Shown here piece after piece: positions 16,447 through 25,247 of a stretch of DNA of 64,000 nucleotides. The notes under the pieces were generated by a model. The model was not told the DNA's origin, did not search any database, and worked only from the letters and a program-made list of their open reading frames with translations. Position 1 is the first letter of the stretch. Each line of letters opens with the position of its first letter. The stretch spans positions 1,950,001-2,014,000 of the forward strand of contig NZ_CP118734.1 in the NCBI RefSeq assembly GCF_032594935.1, written 5' to 3'. The position numbers were made by a program, and so were the translations under genes. This DNA is from Streptococcus sp. 29892 (GTDB taxonomy: Bacteria > Bacillota > Bacilli > Lactobacillales > Streptococcaceae).

Positions 16447-16519
16447 CCTTCCTTAGCTCAGCTGGCAGAGCAGCGGACTCTTAATCCGTGGGTCGTAGGT
16501 TCGATCCCTACAGGGAGGA
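16447..16519 (+). tRNA. tRNA-Lys (anticodon CTT)
   Basis: Complete cloverleaf of 73 nt. Acceptor CCTTCCT pairs with AGGGAGG, D stem GCTC/GAGC, anticodon loop CTCTTAA (CTT) on stem GCGGA/TCCGT, T arm GTAGG-TTCGATC-CCTAC, discriminator A. CCA is not encoded. It lies right after the 6S RNA T run and may share its promoter by read-through. Confidence 0.95.
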
Positions 16520-16597
16520 TTGGTTGATATGAGGAAAGTCTTGATTTATCAAGGCTTTTTCTCGTTTTGTTTATCAATATACTCTAACACAAAGAAA

Positions 16598-17019
16598 AAG
16601 AGGCTGGGCAAAAACTAGCCACTCATATATAAAAAAGCGAGCAATTCCAATTAGAAGGTGCTCGTTTTCCATTTCATGCTTTATAATTATAATAACGACA
16701 AAACAACTAGAAAGGCATGAAAATGTATAAACAATAGAGCCCGCATTTATGCCAAATGCAAGGTGGATGTCGAACCTGTATTTGATAGGATGAAGGGTGT
16801 TTTTGGCGTGCGCAGAGTGCATGTCAGAGGTCAAAAGGTGGTTGAAACTGAGATAGAATTCCTCCTAATGTGCATGAATTTAACAAAATTGGCTAAGAAA
16901 TTAGCCCAAGATAATAGAGACAAAAATAAAAAACACAAATAGTTCGGCTAGATTTCATCAAAATTAGCTTGAATCTATCTGTGTTTTTTATTTACTGGCT
17001 AGTTTTTGCCCAACCTCTT
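16598..17019 (+). mobile_element. Internally deleted IS1182-like element with terminal inverted repeats
   Basis: A 422-bp unit bounded by 23-bp inverted repeats (16598-16620 and 16997-17019) that match at 22 of 23 positions. It contains only the last 73 codons of a transposase and a hairpin near the end (AAAAAACACA ... TGTGTTTTTT). The small size plus good ends looks like a MITE-like derivative that could be moved by a full-length relative. No clear target duplication is seen. Confidence 0.7.
16721..16942 (+). pseudogene. Transposase C-terminal remnant (IS1182-like)
   Basis: 73 codons ending at TAG 16940-16942, opened by a TGA at 16718. The protein includes KCKVDVEPVFDRMKGVFGVR, then RVHVRGQKVVETE and LLMCMNLTKLAKKLA. 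This is the C-terminal end pattern of IS1182-type DDE transposases as I remember it. There is no start codon or catalytic domain left. It lies wholly inside the inverted-repeat element at 16598-17019. Confidence 0.65.
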
Positions 17020-17026
17020 CAATTTA

Positions 17027-17881
17027 TTAGCTTCCATACCAGGCAATGCCTTCATAACGCCAGCCGCGTGTTGAAAGGATATCTATTTCTACTTCATTTG
17101 TGGTGTAGAGGTGTTTCTTAACCCCTTCGTGATAAAGACGATAAATTTCTTTATCCCCTTTGGAACGATAAGCTATACCTTCTTGGTTCCAGCCTCGACT
17201 GACTAAAACAGCAAATTCATTCACATCACGTGTGTATAGATGAACTTTTAATCCAGGATGATAGAGACGAAAAACAGGTTCTCCCTCCGTATTGTGTGAT
17301 AACCATGCAACTCCCTCCTGCTCCCAACCTCGTGTAGCTAATACATTGTATTCATTGCTATCCTGAGTATAAAGATGGACTTTAAGATTTGGATTGTATA
17401 GGCGGTAAACCTCTGTACTTAGGGGATTCTCTGTTACTATAATATGAGTCTTAACATAATCAGGTACGACAGTGGGATAAATTCCAGCATTAACACGCAC
17501 AATTCCATGCTTATCAAGTTCCGCTTCAAATTCTGGGCTTTCATTGTACTCAGATCGACCATGAACCCATAAGGTGACTTGACCAGGTCCGATAGTCTCC
17601 CAATTCCCTTTCTCATCTATGCTTATTACACCAAAATCGCTCAACTTATACTTAAAAGCATACTCAAAATCTTTAAATATACTATTTTGATTCGGACGAA
17701 TCTGTCCTGAATCTCCAACAACTAAATTTCCCTTTGGAATTGTATTCCTATCAAAATATATTTCAGAAGGAAGATAGTCATAGGTCTGTTCATTGGCAAA
17801 AATAGATGTTGCATTCATCGGCGATAATCCTACTAAGGAAAAAATTCCTACTAGCAATAAAATAATTGTTCTTAATTTCAT
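17027..17881 (-). CDS. Secreted protein with three DUF5648-type repeats
   Basis: 284 residues. A signal peptide (MKLRTIILLLVGIFSLVGLS) is followed by an Ig-like domain (GDSGQIR ... ISIDEKGNWETIGPGQVTLWV, about residues 55-115) and three C-terminal repeats with the pattern YRLY(N/H)-G-K-HLYT-E---L--RGW--EG-AW (about residues 157-283), which fit DUF5648. Function unknown; such repeats occur on secreted hydrolases and may bind surfaces. I start at ATG 17881 because the signal peptide begins there and GGAG precedes it. It lies 16 bp after the broken protease gene and shares its domains, so the two are tandem paralogues. Confidence 0.75.
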   Translation of the reverse strand: MKLRTIILLLVGIFSLVGLSPMNATSIFANEQTYDYLPSEIYFDRNTIPKGNLVVGDSGQIRPNQNSIFKDFEYAFKYKLSDFGVISIDEKGNWETIGPGQVTLWVHGRSEYNESPEFEAELDKHGIVRVNAGIYPTVVPDYVKTHIIVTENPLSTEVYRLYNPNLKVHLYTQDSNEYNVLATRGWEQEGVAWLSHNTEGEPVFRLYHPGLKVHLYTRDVNEFAVLVSRGWNQEGIAYRSKGDKEIYRLYHEGVKKHLYTTNEVEIDILSTRGWRYEGIAWYGS

Positions 17882-17897
17882 ATTTATTTCTCCTGCC

Positions 17898-19481
17898 TTA
17901 TTCAACATTCCATGCAACGCCTTCTTGCTTCCAACCATGTGTGCTTAAGACATTGTACTCATTTTTATCTGATGTATAGAGGTGAACTTTTAGTCCTGAA
18001 TTATACAAACGATAAACTGGACGCTTACCAGAAGAATGGAAGATAACACCCTCATATATCCAATCACGGCCACTTAAAATATCTACTTCGTTCTTATCTT
18101 TTGTATATAGATGGTATTTCAAACCATCATTATATAGGCGGTATGTTGGTACAGAGGCTGATATACCATCACCAGTCTTTCTATTATGAAGTGCAACATC
18201 AATCAAGCGCATCGCATCCTGATCAATTTTTCTACCCGTATTAGCACCATACTTTTGTAAATATTCTTCTGTGTATCCACCTTCTATTTTAGGCTCAGCG
18301 ACATTGATTGCGACAATTCGATTTTGTCTATCCAGTACTGGACCCCCACTATTTCCAAAGAGCGTATCATTTTGATAACCTATTATCTTTCCATCAATAC
18401 TTTTAACTTTTCCTCCTGATTTGTGCATAACCACTCCTCTATCCTGAGGATAACCAATAACTGTGATATCATCGTTAATAGCTAAGATAGAGGTTACTGG
18501 GAGAAAACCTACAGAAGCAATCGAACTATCCAAAGTCACTACTGCAATATCTTCATTAGCTTTTGTACGTGTATAACCTAATTTAGCATCATCTAAATAA
18601 CCAGTAAAAAAATGATAGGTAGAACCAGTAAACTTATTGTACGGATATTTATTACCATTTTATGCAGGAGCAACCATTATTTGGTCATACGTCTCATTTG
18701 TTCTAAAGTCTCGAACTACATGAGCTGCTGTCAATACCTTGTTTGGAGCAATCATAACACCACTTCCATTCCAAGTGGCCAAACCATTTACTACTTTATA
18801 TACAGCTACAACTTTTCTATATGGATTTACTGTGGTATTTTCAATAGGAATCATATTATCTGAACCGAAAATCATAGTTGGAGCATTTGAACCGTCAACT
18901 TCATTAGTATCAGATACTCTCACAGAAGATTCCATTGAAGAAGGCGTTGTCTCCGAAAGAGATTCTACAGCATCGTTCTCAATCAATGACCTCCTTGAAC
19001 TTGATTCTAGCCCCTGCTCACTTTCTTCTACTGTAACTTCCCAAACAACTGAAATCTCATTAACATATAGTTCAACTGGATTTATGACTAACTCTTCTTC
19101 AAATTCCTTCAAATGTTCACTAGATTCATTAGGAAAACTTGGATAAACCTTCGTTATTCCAGCTTTATGAGCTGTCCAATTACCTTGGCTATCAAACGAA
19201 AGAATAGAGGAATCCTCCACTTTCATATCAAAAGAATAGTTGAAATCTTTTAAGGGGGAATCTTGAGGACGACGAATTTGCCCACTTTCGCCAACCTTTA
19301 ATGTTAGACGAAAAGTACCTTCTTCATACTCTGATCCTCCTTGACTTTCAAACTTAGATATACTCTATGTAGCATAAACTGGCTGACTGCTTGTTAAAGG
19401 TGATAAATTTTCCGATTCTACTATGATTGTGCCAATTAACAATATTAAAAACGCAATACTTCTCATTATCTTATAATGCAT
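17898..19481 (-). pseudogene. Broken secreted trypsin-like serine protease with DUF5648-type repeats
   Basis: One continuous frame of 527 codons from ATG 19481 (RBS GGAGG) to 17898, interrupted by TAG at codon 39 (19367-19365, just after the signal peptide) and TAA at codon 274 (18662-18660). Order: signal peptide, Ig-like domain (GESGQIR), Ser/Thr/Glu-rich linker, S1/V8-like protease (LTAAHVV, EDIAVV, GNSGGPV supply His, Asp, Ser), two DUF5648-type repeats. No frameshift is needed, so these are recent nonsense changes or stop read-through. An extended -10 (TGTTATAAT, 19583-19591) lies upstream. It was probably a secreted glutamyl-endopeptidase-like enzyme. Confidence 0.8.
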
Positions 19482-19640
19482 AGGTACCTCCATGTATCAT
19501 CCCTTTGTTTATTCAAATGTTTGGTCTGCCAACGTATTTATTTATACTCTATCAATCCACCTCTCGAATCCTTTATAATAACATTATAACATATAAAAAA
19601 TAAAAAGAAAGCGTTCTCTAATCTCGGTGTGCTTACAAAA

Positions 19641-19692
19641 GGAGGCTGAACAAATGCCTCCAATCGCCGAAGTAATGAAAGAGAAACTAAAT
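19641..19692. repeat. Stem-loop and related intergenic repeat tail
   Basis: GGAGGC-TGAACAAAT-GCCTCC is a short perfect stem-loop. It is followed by AAGTAATGAAAGAGAAACTA and AATGAC, which closely matches the tail of the repeat at 14424-14500 (CGTAATAAAAGAAAAACTAA). Confidence 0.4.
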
Positions 19693-19694
19693 GA

Positions 19695-20317
19695 CAATCA
19701 AAACCACTAGTCAAACTGGCGGTTTGTTCTGCGGCTATAAGCCGCTTGATCCGGCCAGGGCCAAAGGCCCACTGAAATAGCTTCCTCGCGCACCACTTTC
19801 CCGATCAGGTGCTAAAGCACCATCAGTTTTTTCCTGTTGGTTTCCCCTGTAAATGGGGCAACCGTTTCAAACAAAGTGAGCTGGTCCGCTACCCTATCTT
19901 CTTGTAATTGGTTCTGTATGTATTTTGCTATCACTTTTCGATTGCGTCCTACCGTATCCACATAGTAGCCTCTACACCAAAACTTTCTATTCCCATAACT
20001 AACATGTGGATGTGATCAGGGCAAGCATTAGCTTCATGGATAGTGACGCCTTTTCATTCACACAAATCTCGGATAATCTTTCCGATACTAGCCTCTTACT
20101 TGCCGTAAATGATTTGACGACGATATTTAGGCGCAAAAACTAGATGATATTTACAATTCCAGCGAGTATGTGATAAACTTTCATTATCCTCTCTCATGAG
20201 GTACCTCCTATTTGATGTGATGTAGTGGCGGGGAAACCACTTCTATCTTATCACTTTGGGAGGATTTTTTAATACCTCGCTAGAAGCTCTACTGAACCAC
20301 TAGCATAGCTAGTGGTT
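19695..20317 (-). mobile_element. Decayed IS200/IS605-type element
   Basis: Surrounds the tnpA relic. One end carries the hairpin AACCACTAGC (20295-20304) with GCTAGTGGTT (20308-20317); the other carries AACCACTAGTCAAACTGGCG and small hairpins (GCGGCTATAAGCCGC, GGGCCAAAGGCCC, GGTGCTAAAGCACC). Subterminal hairpins rather than inverted repeats are typical of this family. Exact ends are uncertain. Confidence 0.6.
19812..20197 (-). pseudogene. tnpA: IS200-type tnpA transposase relic
   Basis: From ATG 20197 (RBS AGGAGGT) the frame reads SLSHTRWNCKYHLVFAPKYR, then meets TAA (after IIYGK) and TGA. It continues to CPDHIHMLV, the HUH motif, where about 30 residues expected in IS200 TnpA are missing and the frame shifts. 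It resumes as YGNRKFWCRGYYVDTVGRNR and KVIAKYIQNQ, with the catalytic-tyrosine region, and ends at 19812. Two nonsense codons, one deletion and one frameshift make it inactive. Confidence 0.82.
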
Positions 20318-20332
20318 TTCAGGGAACAATAA

Positions 20333-20356
20333 GCCCGTACATGAGAACTGTACGGG
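20333..20356. terminator. Hairpin after nrdG
   Basis: CCCGTAC (20334-20340) pairs with GTACGGG (20350-20356). The T run is on the + strand side (TCATTTTTTTAAT); on the nrdG side the tail is weaker (CTTATTGTT). Confidence 0.5.
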
Positions 20357-20929
20357 TCATTTTTTTAATTTATTCCATAAAATTACTCGATTTTCCTGCA
20401 ATGACTGCTGCACATCAATAATGCGTTGGTTGGAAGAGCCTCTAAATTGCAACATGAGGTTGCGTTTGCTTTTGTCATAGCGACCATCTACGAGAATGTC
20501 TAACTTGCTGAGCAGCTCCAGCTTGTCTGACGTTTCCAACATCAATTCTTCCCATGTGTAGCCTGTCCAGGACCAAATATCCTTGTCTGGCAATTCCGTC
20601 CGCACCCGCTTAACGAGAGGGAGGACGGTCCCTGTATTGAGAAAGGGCTCTCCGCCCAAGAGGGTTAGACCCTGCACATAGGGCTGGGCCAGGTCTGCTA
20701 AAATGCGGTCTTCCAGCTCCTTGGTGTAGGGAATGCCGGCCTTGAAGGACCAGGTGGCGACATTGTAGCAACCAGGACAGTGAAAGAGGCAGCCGCTGAC
20801 ATAGAGGGAACACCGCACGCCTTCGCCATCCACAAAATTAAAGGCCTTGTAGTCCATAATCCGTCCCTGACTGAGTTCTTCACTCTTCCACTCACCTGGC
20901 TTGGGATTGTTCCAAGTCTGTTCACCCAT
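20357..20929 (-). CDS. nrdG: Anaerobic ribonucleotide reductase activating protein NrdG
   Basis: A 190-residue radical-SAM enzyme that makes the glycyl radical on NrdD. The iron-sulfur motif CxxxCxxC is GCLFHCPGCYN, followed by the glycine-rich GLTLLGGEPF segment. I use ATG 20929 because AAGGAGG lies six bases upstream. It is the last gene of the nrdD operon, with the GNAT, 5'-nucleotidase-like and 44-residue genes between it and nrdD. Confidence 0.93.
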   Translation of the reverse strand: MGEQTWNNPKPGEWKSEELSQGRIMDYKAFNFVDGEGVRCSLYVSGCLFHCPGCYNVATWSFKAGIPYTKELEDRILADLAQPYVQGLTLLGGEPFLNTGTVLPLVKRVRTELPDKDIWSWTGYTWEELMLETSDKLELLSKLDILVDGRYDKSKRNLMLQFRGSSNQRIIDVQQSLQENRVILWNKLKK

Positions 20930-20943
20930 AGCTACCTCCTTTC

Positions 20944-21435
20944 TCATCCAATCCAGTAACGCTCTACTCCTTCTCGAACATCTTCTAAGCTACCACCACA
21001 TGCTACAATCGTTTTGCGACTAGCCTCATTGTCTGTCGAGCAGGTCACGAGGACTTTGGAAATATTTTTGGTTGCGGCTTCCTGCAAACCAAGTCGCAGC
21101 TGGCCCTTGGCATAGCCCTTTCCTCGCTCGGTTGGGCGAATGGAATATCCGATATGACCGCCTTTATTGAGCAGGAAATCGTTGAGCCGTAGGCGTAGAC
21201 TGAGAAATCCAAGGGCTCGACCTGTCTGGTCAAATGACACATATTGAATAGAGGGAACAAATCCTTCTGGCAGGTTGATGCCTGCCTCATAGTCTTGGTT
21301 TCTCAAAATCCAGTCTTCAAAGTCCATATCTTTGGAGATAAAGCCTCCGTCCATAGCTGAGCCTGCTTTTTCAAATTCTGCCAGCATCTCCAAAATCGTA
21401 TCCTTATCCGCTATAGTCGGTCTTCTTAATTCCAT
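20944..21435 (-). CDS. GNAT-family N-acetyltransferase in the nrd operon
   Basis: A 163-residue acetyltransferase: MELRRPTIADKDTILEMLAE at the N-terminus, GFLSLRLRLNDFL in the core, acetyl-CoA loop RPTERGKGYAKGQL and C-terminal NEASRKTIVACGGSLE. Start ATG 21435 has GGAGG six bases upstream and lies one base after the preceding stop. A GNAT gene at this position is also found in the pneumococcal nrdD-nrdG operon. Substrate unknown. Confidence 0.87.
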   Translation of the reverse strand: MELRRPTIADKDTILEMLAEFEKAGSAMDGGFISKDMDFEDWILRNQDYEAGINLPEGFVPSIQYVSFDQTGRALGFLSLRLRLNDFLLNKGGHIGYSIRPTERGKGYAKGQLRLGLQEAATKNISKVLVTCSTDNEASRKTIVACGGSLEDVREGVERYWIG

Positions 21436-21436
21436 A

Positions 21437-22783
21437 CTAGCCTCCATATTGTCTCTTGAAAAATTCGCTGATGATGTCAATATCCAGTCCTAAATCCTGC
21501 ACAATTTCTGCCTTGTGGAAATCGTCGTAATTGTCCTTGCCACTCCAAACAAAAGAATTGGTCACAATCTGATAGATCCTATCTGGCTCGACAGCTCTGC
21601 CATTGACCAAAAGATCCTCACCGCTTTGGATAATGCCCCACATCTGAGGGTGGAGACCTGTCTTGAGGCTAGCCACCAAATCGCTACCCTTGATAGCAAC
21701 CAAGAGCACACGCTTAGAAAAGGGCAGGACCTTGACCAAGTCCGAATAGTAAATCGGTCCCGCCGACAAGGAAGCCCGAATGCCGAAACCGTTGATGACC
21801 GCACCGTCCGCCTGCAAGCCCAACTGGCAAGCCCGCTCAAAAAGAGCCTGACAGATGACAGGAGCTAGACTGGATACACCCTGACGAATGCTCTCTCGCT
21901 CCCCGTCTAATGTTTGCGTTAAGGTCGCTATCGGTTGGGAAAAAGCTGCGTCCCGTTCCGATTTCATCTGGTCGATAACGGCCTTAACCGCCCTGTCTTC
22001 TTGGGTCAGTTTTTCCACCTCAATCAAGTCATAAGCCAGGACCTCGTACCGTCCATCTACAAAACACCGCAGGGATAGATGACCGACAAAACGACCGTAT
22101 TGACCTGCCTGGCAAATGCTGACGCTGCCCACCTGACTTGGTTCTCTCAAAATCGTGTGGGTATGCCCACCCAAAATCACGTTAAGCTCAGGGAAATCCT
22201 TGGCCAGGGCAAGATCTTCATCGTAGCCCAGGTGACTGAGCACGACCAAATGAGCCTGTGGATTGGCCTTCATAATCTGGTCCACCAGTCGTCGTAGAGC
22301 TTGTTTATGGTCTTCAAAAATCACATTCTCCGACGGTGACGCAACCTCCTGGGTTTCCAAGGTAGTCAAACCGAGGACATAGAGGCTTTTCCCATTTATA
22401 TCAAATTCAAGGACATCCTCAAGCGGCACCAATTCATCAGCCGCCTCCTCGTCACGGTAGCGGAGATTGGAGGACACAATTGGAAACTGGGCATAGTCAT
22501 CCAAACGACTAAGCAACTCATCTCCGTGGTCAAACTCATGATTGCCCAAGGTCATAGCCTGACAACCAACTTGATTCATCAACTCGATTTCCTTGACCCC
22601 TCGGTACATATTGAAAAAGATATTGCCCGAAAACAGATCCCCGCTATCAAAGACAAAGGTCGGAATACCTTTTTGCTCATTTCGAGCTCGAATATCCGCA
22701 ATCAGCTGGGCTTTCTTTGGAAAATTCTCCATGTAAGAATGCATATCATTAGTGTGGAGAATGCTGATATCTGTAAAATTCAT
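21437..22783 (-). CDS. Metallophosphatase/5'-nucleotidase-like protein
   Basis: A 448-residue protein with an N-terminal calcineurin-like metallophosphatase domain and a C-terminal 5'-nucleotidase domain. Metal-binding motifs are HTNDMHSYM (near residue 10), DSGDLFSG, GNHEFDHG, SHLGYDED and GGHTHT. There is no signal peptide, so unlike surface nucleotidases it is cytoplasmic, similar to YunD-type proteins. Its place between nrdD and nrdG suggests a role in nucleotide turnover, which is inference. ATG 22783 follows the preceding stop by one base. Confidence 0.85.
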   Translation of the reverse strand: MNFTDISILHTNDMHSYMENFPKKAQLIADIRARNEQKGIPTFVFDSGDLFSGNIFFNMYRGVKEIELMNQVGCQAMTLGNHEFDHGDELLSRLDDYAQFPIVSSNLRYRDEEAADELVPLEDVLEFDINGKSLYVLGLTTLETQEVASPSENVIFEDHKQALRRLVDQIMKANPQAHLVVLSHLGYDEDLALAKDFPELNVILGGHTHTILREPSQVGSVSICQAGQYGRFVGHLSLRCFVDGRYEVLAYDLIEVEKLTQEDRAVKAVIDQMKSERDAAFSQPIATLTQTLDGERESIRQGVSSLAPVICQALFERACQLGLQADGAVINGFGIRASLSAGPIYYSDLVKVLPFSKRVLLVAIKGSDLVASLKTGLHPQMWGIIQSGEDLLVNGRAVEPDRIYQIVTNSFVWSGKDNYDDFHKAEIVQDLGLDIDIISEFFKRQYGG

Positions 22784-22784
22784 A

Positions 22785-22919
22785 CTATTTCTTCTTATTC
22801 TTAGCTTGCTTGAGCAATTCCTGCACACGCGCCTTCTTGTCCTGCTTCACATTGGAATTCTTCTCGTGATAGCGTGCCACCAAGGCCTTGCCCTTATCGT
22901 CTAGTTGGTATTTTCCCAT
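22785..22919 (-). CDS. 44-residue basic protein of the nrd operon
   Basis: MGKYQLDDKGKALVARYHEK followed by a lysine-rich helix ending KQAKNKKK. RBS AAAGGAG seven bases before the ATG and tight packing against the next gene (one base) support translation. A small gene at this place also exists in the pneumococcal nrdD operon. Function unknown; its charge (about one third Lys/Arg) would suit nucleic-acid or ribosome binding, but this is a guess. Confidence 0.7.
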   Translation of the reverse strand: MGKYQLDDKGKALVARYHEKNSNVKQDKKARVQELLKQAKNKKK

Positions 22920-23022
22920 TGTTTTCTCCTTTTTTGAACATAGCAGAGCTATTACATTTTTCTCCCTATTATAACAAACTTCCGTAGTTCCTCAAAACCA
23001 CGGAAGCCCTCATGTCCATTCT

Positions 23023-25194
23023 TTATAAACTAGACCCATTCATGTGTTTGACACGGGAAATAATTTCCTTGTGGCGGCCATTGACCATGGGTCTGGCCTG
23101 CGGATTGCCTAGGTAACCACAGGTCCGCTTGACAACATCAACTGTTTTGGGGTCGCTATTGCCACAGTTTGGACACTTGAAGCCACGCTCCGTTGGCTCG
23201 AAATCCCCCTCAAAATCACAGGCGTAGCAATGATCAATCGGGGTATTGGTCCCCAGATAACCGACACGGTCATAGGCATAGTCCCAAACAGCCTCCAGGG
23301 CCTTGGGATTTTGTTGCAGGACAGGATATTCGCAGTAGTGGATAAAGCCACCGCTGGCACCCGCCTCCACATAGACCTTTTCAAAATCCAGTTTTTCAAA
23401 AGGAGTGGGATTTTTCCGCACATCATAGTGGAAGGAATTGGTGTAATACTGCTTGTCGGTGATATTTTCCACCAAACCAAACTTGTCCGTATCCATTCGA
23501 CAGAAGCGGTCCGTCAGGCTTTCAGATGGGGTTGAATAGACAGAGAAATGATAACCATATTGGTCAGACCAAGCATCTGTCAATTCCTTCATTCGTTTGA
23601 TAATAGCAATCGTGAACTCCTTGGCTTCTGGATTGTCCTCCCAGTGACCACCGTAGAAAACTGCTGCTACTTCATAAAGTCCGATATAGCCCAACGAAAT
23701 GGTCGCTCTGCGATGTTTGAAAACCTCATCCACCATATCTGTCTTGGCCAGTCGCTTGCCAAAAGCCCCGTACTGATACAAAATCGGTGCATTGGCAGGT
23801 GTCGCCTCCTTGACCCGCTCCACACGGTAAACCAAGGCATCCTTGGCAATGGCCATGCGTTCTGCAAAGATTTCCCAGAATTTTTCCTGACTGCCACCAC
23901 TTTCGAGGGCAATCCGTGGCAGATTGACGGTCACAACACCCAAGTTCATCCGACCAGATGTCACATCCTGACCGTTTTCATCCTGCCAACCTTGTAAGAA
24001 GGAACGGCAACCCATTGGCACTTTGAAGGAACCCGTCAACTCAACAATCTTGTCATAAGACAGCATATCTGGGTACATCCGCTTGGTTGCACATTCCACC
24101 GCCAGCTGCTTGATGTCGTAGTTGGGTGACGTTGGCTCCAAGTTCAAGCCTCGCTTAACTGTGAAAATCAGCTTGGGAAAAATGGCCGTCCGACCTTCGC
24201 GTCCCAGACCCTTGATACGAATGTTGAGAATGGCCTTTTGAATCTCCCGTTCAAACCAGGAGGTTCCCAGACCAAATCCCAACGAAGTAAAAGGCGTTTG
24301 ACCATTGGAAGTAAAAAGGGTGTTAATCTCATACTCCAAGGACTGCATGGCATCGTAGATATCCTTTTGCGTCTTGGCACGGGCATAGTCTTCCTGCTTG
24401 TCTGGCAAGACCCATTCTTTCGCTTCCTTCAAATGCTTCTGATAATTGAGTTCAGCATAGGGAGCCAAAACCTCATCGATACGGTCAGCCGAGCAGCCCC
24501 CGTACTGACTCGAGGACACATTGGCAATAATCTGCGAAATCTGTGCCGTAGCCGTCTGAATCGACTTGGGACTTTCCACATCCGCATTCCCAATCTTAAA
24601 GCCCTGAGCCAACATCCCCTTGAAATCAATCAAGCAACAGTTGGTCATGGGGGTATAAGGGCTGTAATCTAAGTCGTGGTAATGAATGTCACCTTTTTGG
24701 TGGGCATTGGCCACATGGGCAGGCAAGAGCTTGAGACCGATAGACTTACCAACGATACCTGCCGTCAAATCCCGCTGGGTGTTGAAAACATCCGCATCCT
24801 TGTTGGCATTTTCATTGACCAAGGACTGATCCTTGCTCAGCAGCTTATGGATTTCAAAGTTAATATCGGTCGCCTGATGACGACGAAAATCCCGCTGGGT
24901 CCGGTATTGGATATACCGCTCTGCCAAGTCATACAAATGAGCCTTGAGCAACTCCTGCTCTACAATGGTCTGAATTTCATAAATCTGAATGTCATCTGTA
25001 AAACGACGACCAATCTCTTGCAAGCTTGCCTTCAAAACCAGCTGCAAACCTACTTCTGACACAGGATGTTCCAATTCCTGATTGGCCCGTGAAAGAGCAG
25101 AAAAAATCTTTTGCTCATCAAAGGGCACCGTCCGACCATCTCGTTTCAAGACGACTAAATTCAGTTTTTCTACATCATTTTCTCGCTTCTTCAT
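23023..25194 (-). CDS. nrdD: Anaerobic ribonucleoside-triphosphate reductase NrdD
   Basis: A 723-residue class III ribonucleotide reductase, making dNTPs without oxygen. Order: N-terminal ATP cone (VVLKRDGRTVPFDEQKIFSA), catalytic barrel, zinc site near the C-terminus (CYACDFEGDF and CPNCGN) and glycyl-radical motif RTCGYLG about 20 residues from the end. ATG 25194 is chosen over the upstream ATG because GGAGG precedes it by eight bases. First gene of the operon that ends with its activase nrdG. Confidence 0.95.
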   Translation of the reverse strand: MKKRENDVEKLNLVVLKRDGRTVPFDEQKIFSALSRANQELEHPVSEVGLQLVLKASLQEIGRRFTDDIQIYEIQTIVEQELLKAHLYDLAERYIQYRTQRDFRRHQATDINFEIHKLLSKDQSLVNENANKDADVFNTQRDLTAGIVGKSIGLKLLPAHVANAHQKGDIHYHDLDYSPYTPMTNCCLIDFKGMLAQGFKIGNADVESPKSIQTATAQISQIIANVSSSQYGGCSADRIDEVLAPYAELNYQKHLKEAKEWVLPDKQEDYARAKTQKDIYDAMQSLEYEINTLFTSNGQTPFTSLGFGLGTSWFEREIQKAILNIRIKGLGREGRTAIFPKLIFTVKRGLNLEPTSPNYDIKQLAVECATKRMYPDMLSYDKIVELTGSFKVPMGCRSFLQGWQDENGQDVTSGRMNLGVVTVNLPRIALESGGSQEKFWEIFAERMAIAKDALVYRVERVKEATPANAPILYQYGAFGKRLAKTDMVDEVFKHRRATISLGYIGLYEVAAVFYGGHWEDNPEAKEFTIAIIKRMKELTDAWSDQYGYHFSVYSTPSESLTDRFCRMDTDKFGLVENITDKQYYTNSFHYDVRKNPTPFEKLDFEKVYVEAGASGGFIHYCEYPVLQQNPKALEAVWDYAYDRVGYLGTNTPIDHCYACDFEGDFEPTERGFKCPNCGNSDPKTVDVVKRTCGYLGNPQARPMVNGRHKEIISRVKHMNGSSL

Positions 25195-25247
25195 CTGACT
25201 GGCCTCCATTTTTCACTGCTATTAGTGTAACATTTCACAAATTAAAA

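Noticed and set aside
18600-18665. Suspected frameshift in the serine protease gene at an A7 run
   Set aside because: Counting the run shows both halves are in the same frame; only the TAA at 18660-18662 separates them.
19965-20197. Possible intact IS200 transposase
   Set aside because: Two nonsense codons and a frameshift/deletion at the HUH motif show that it is a relic.
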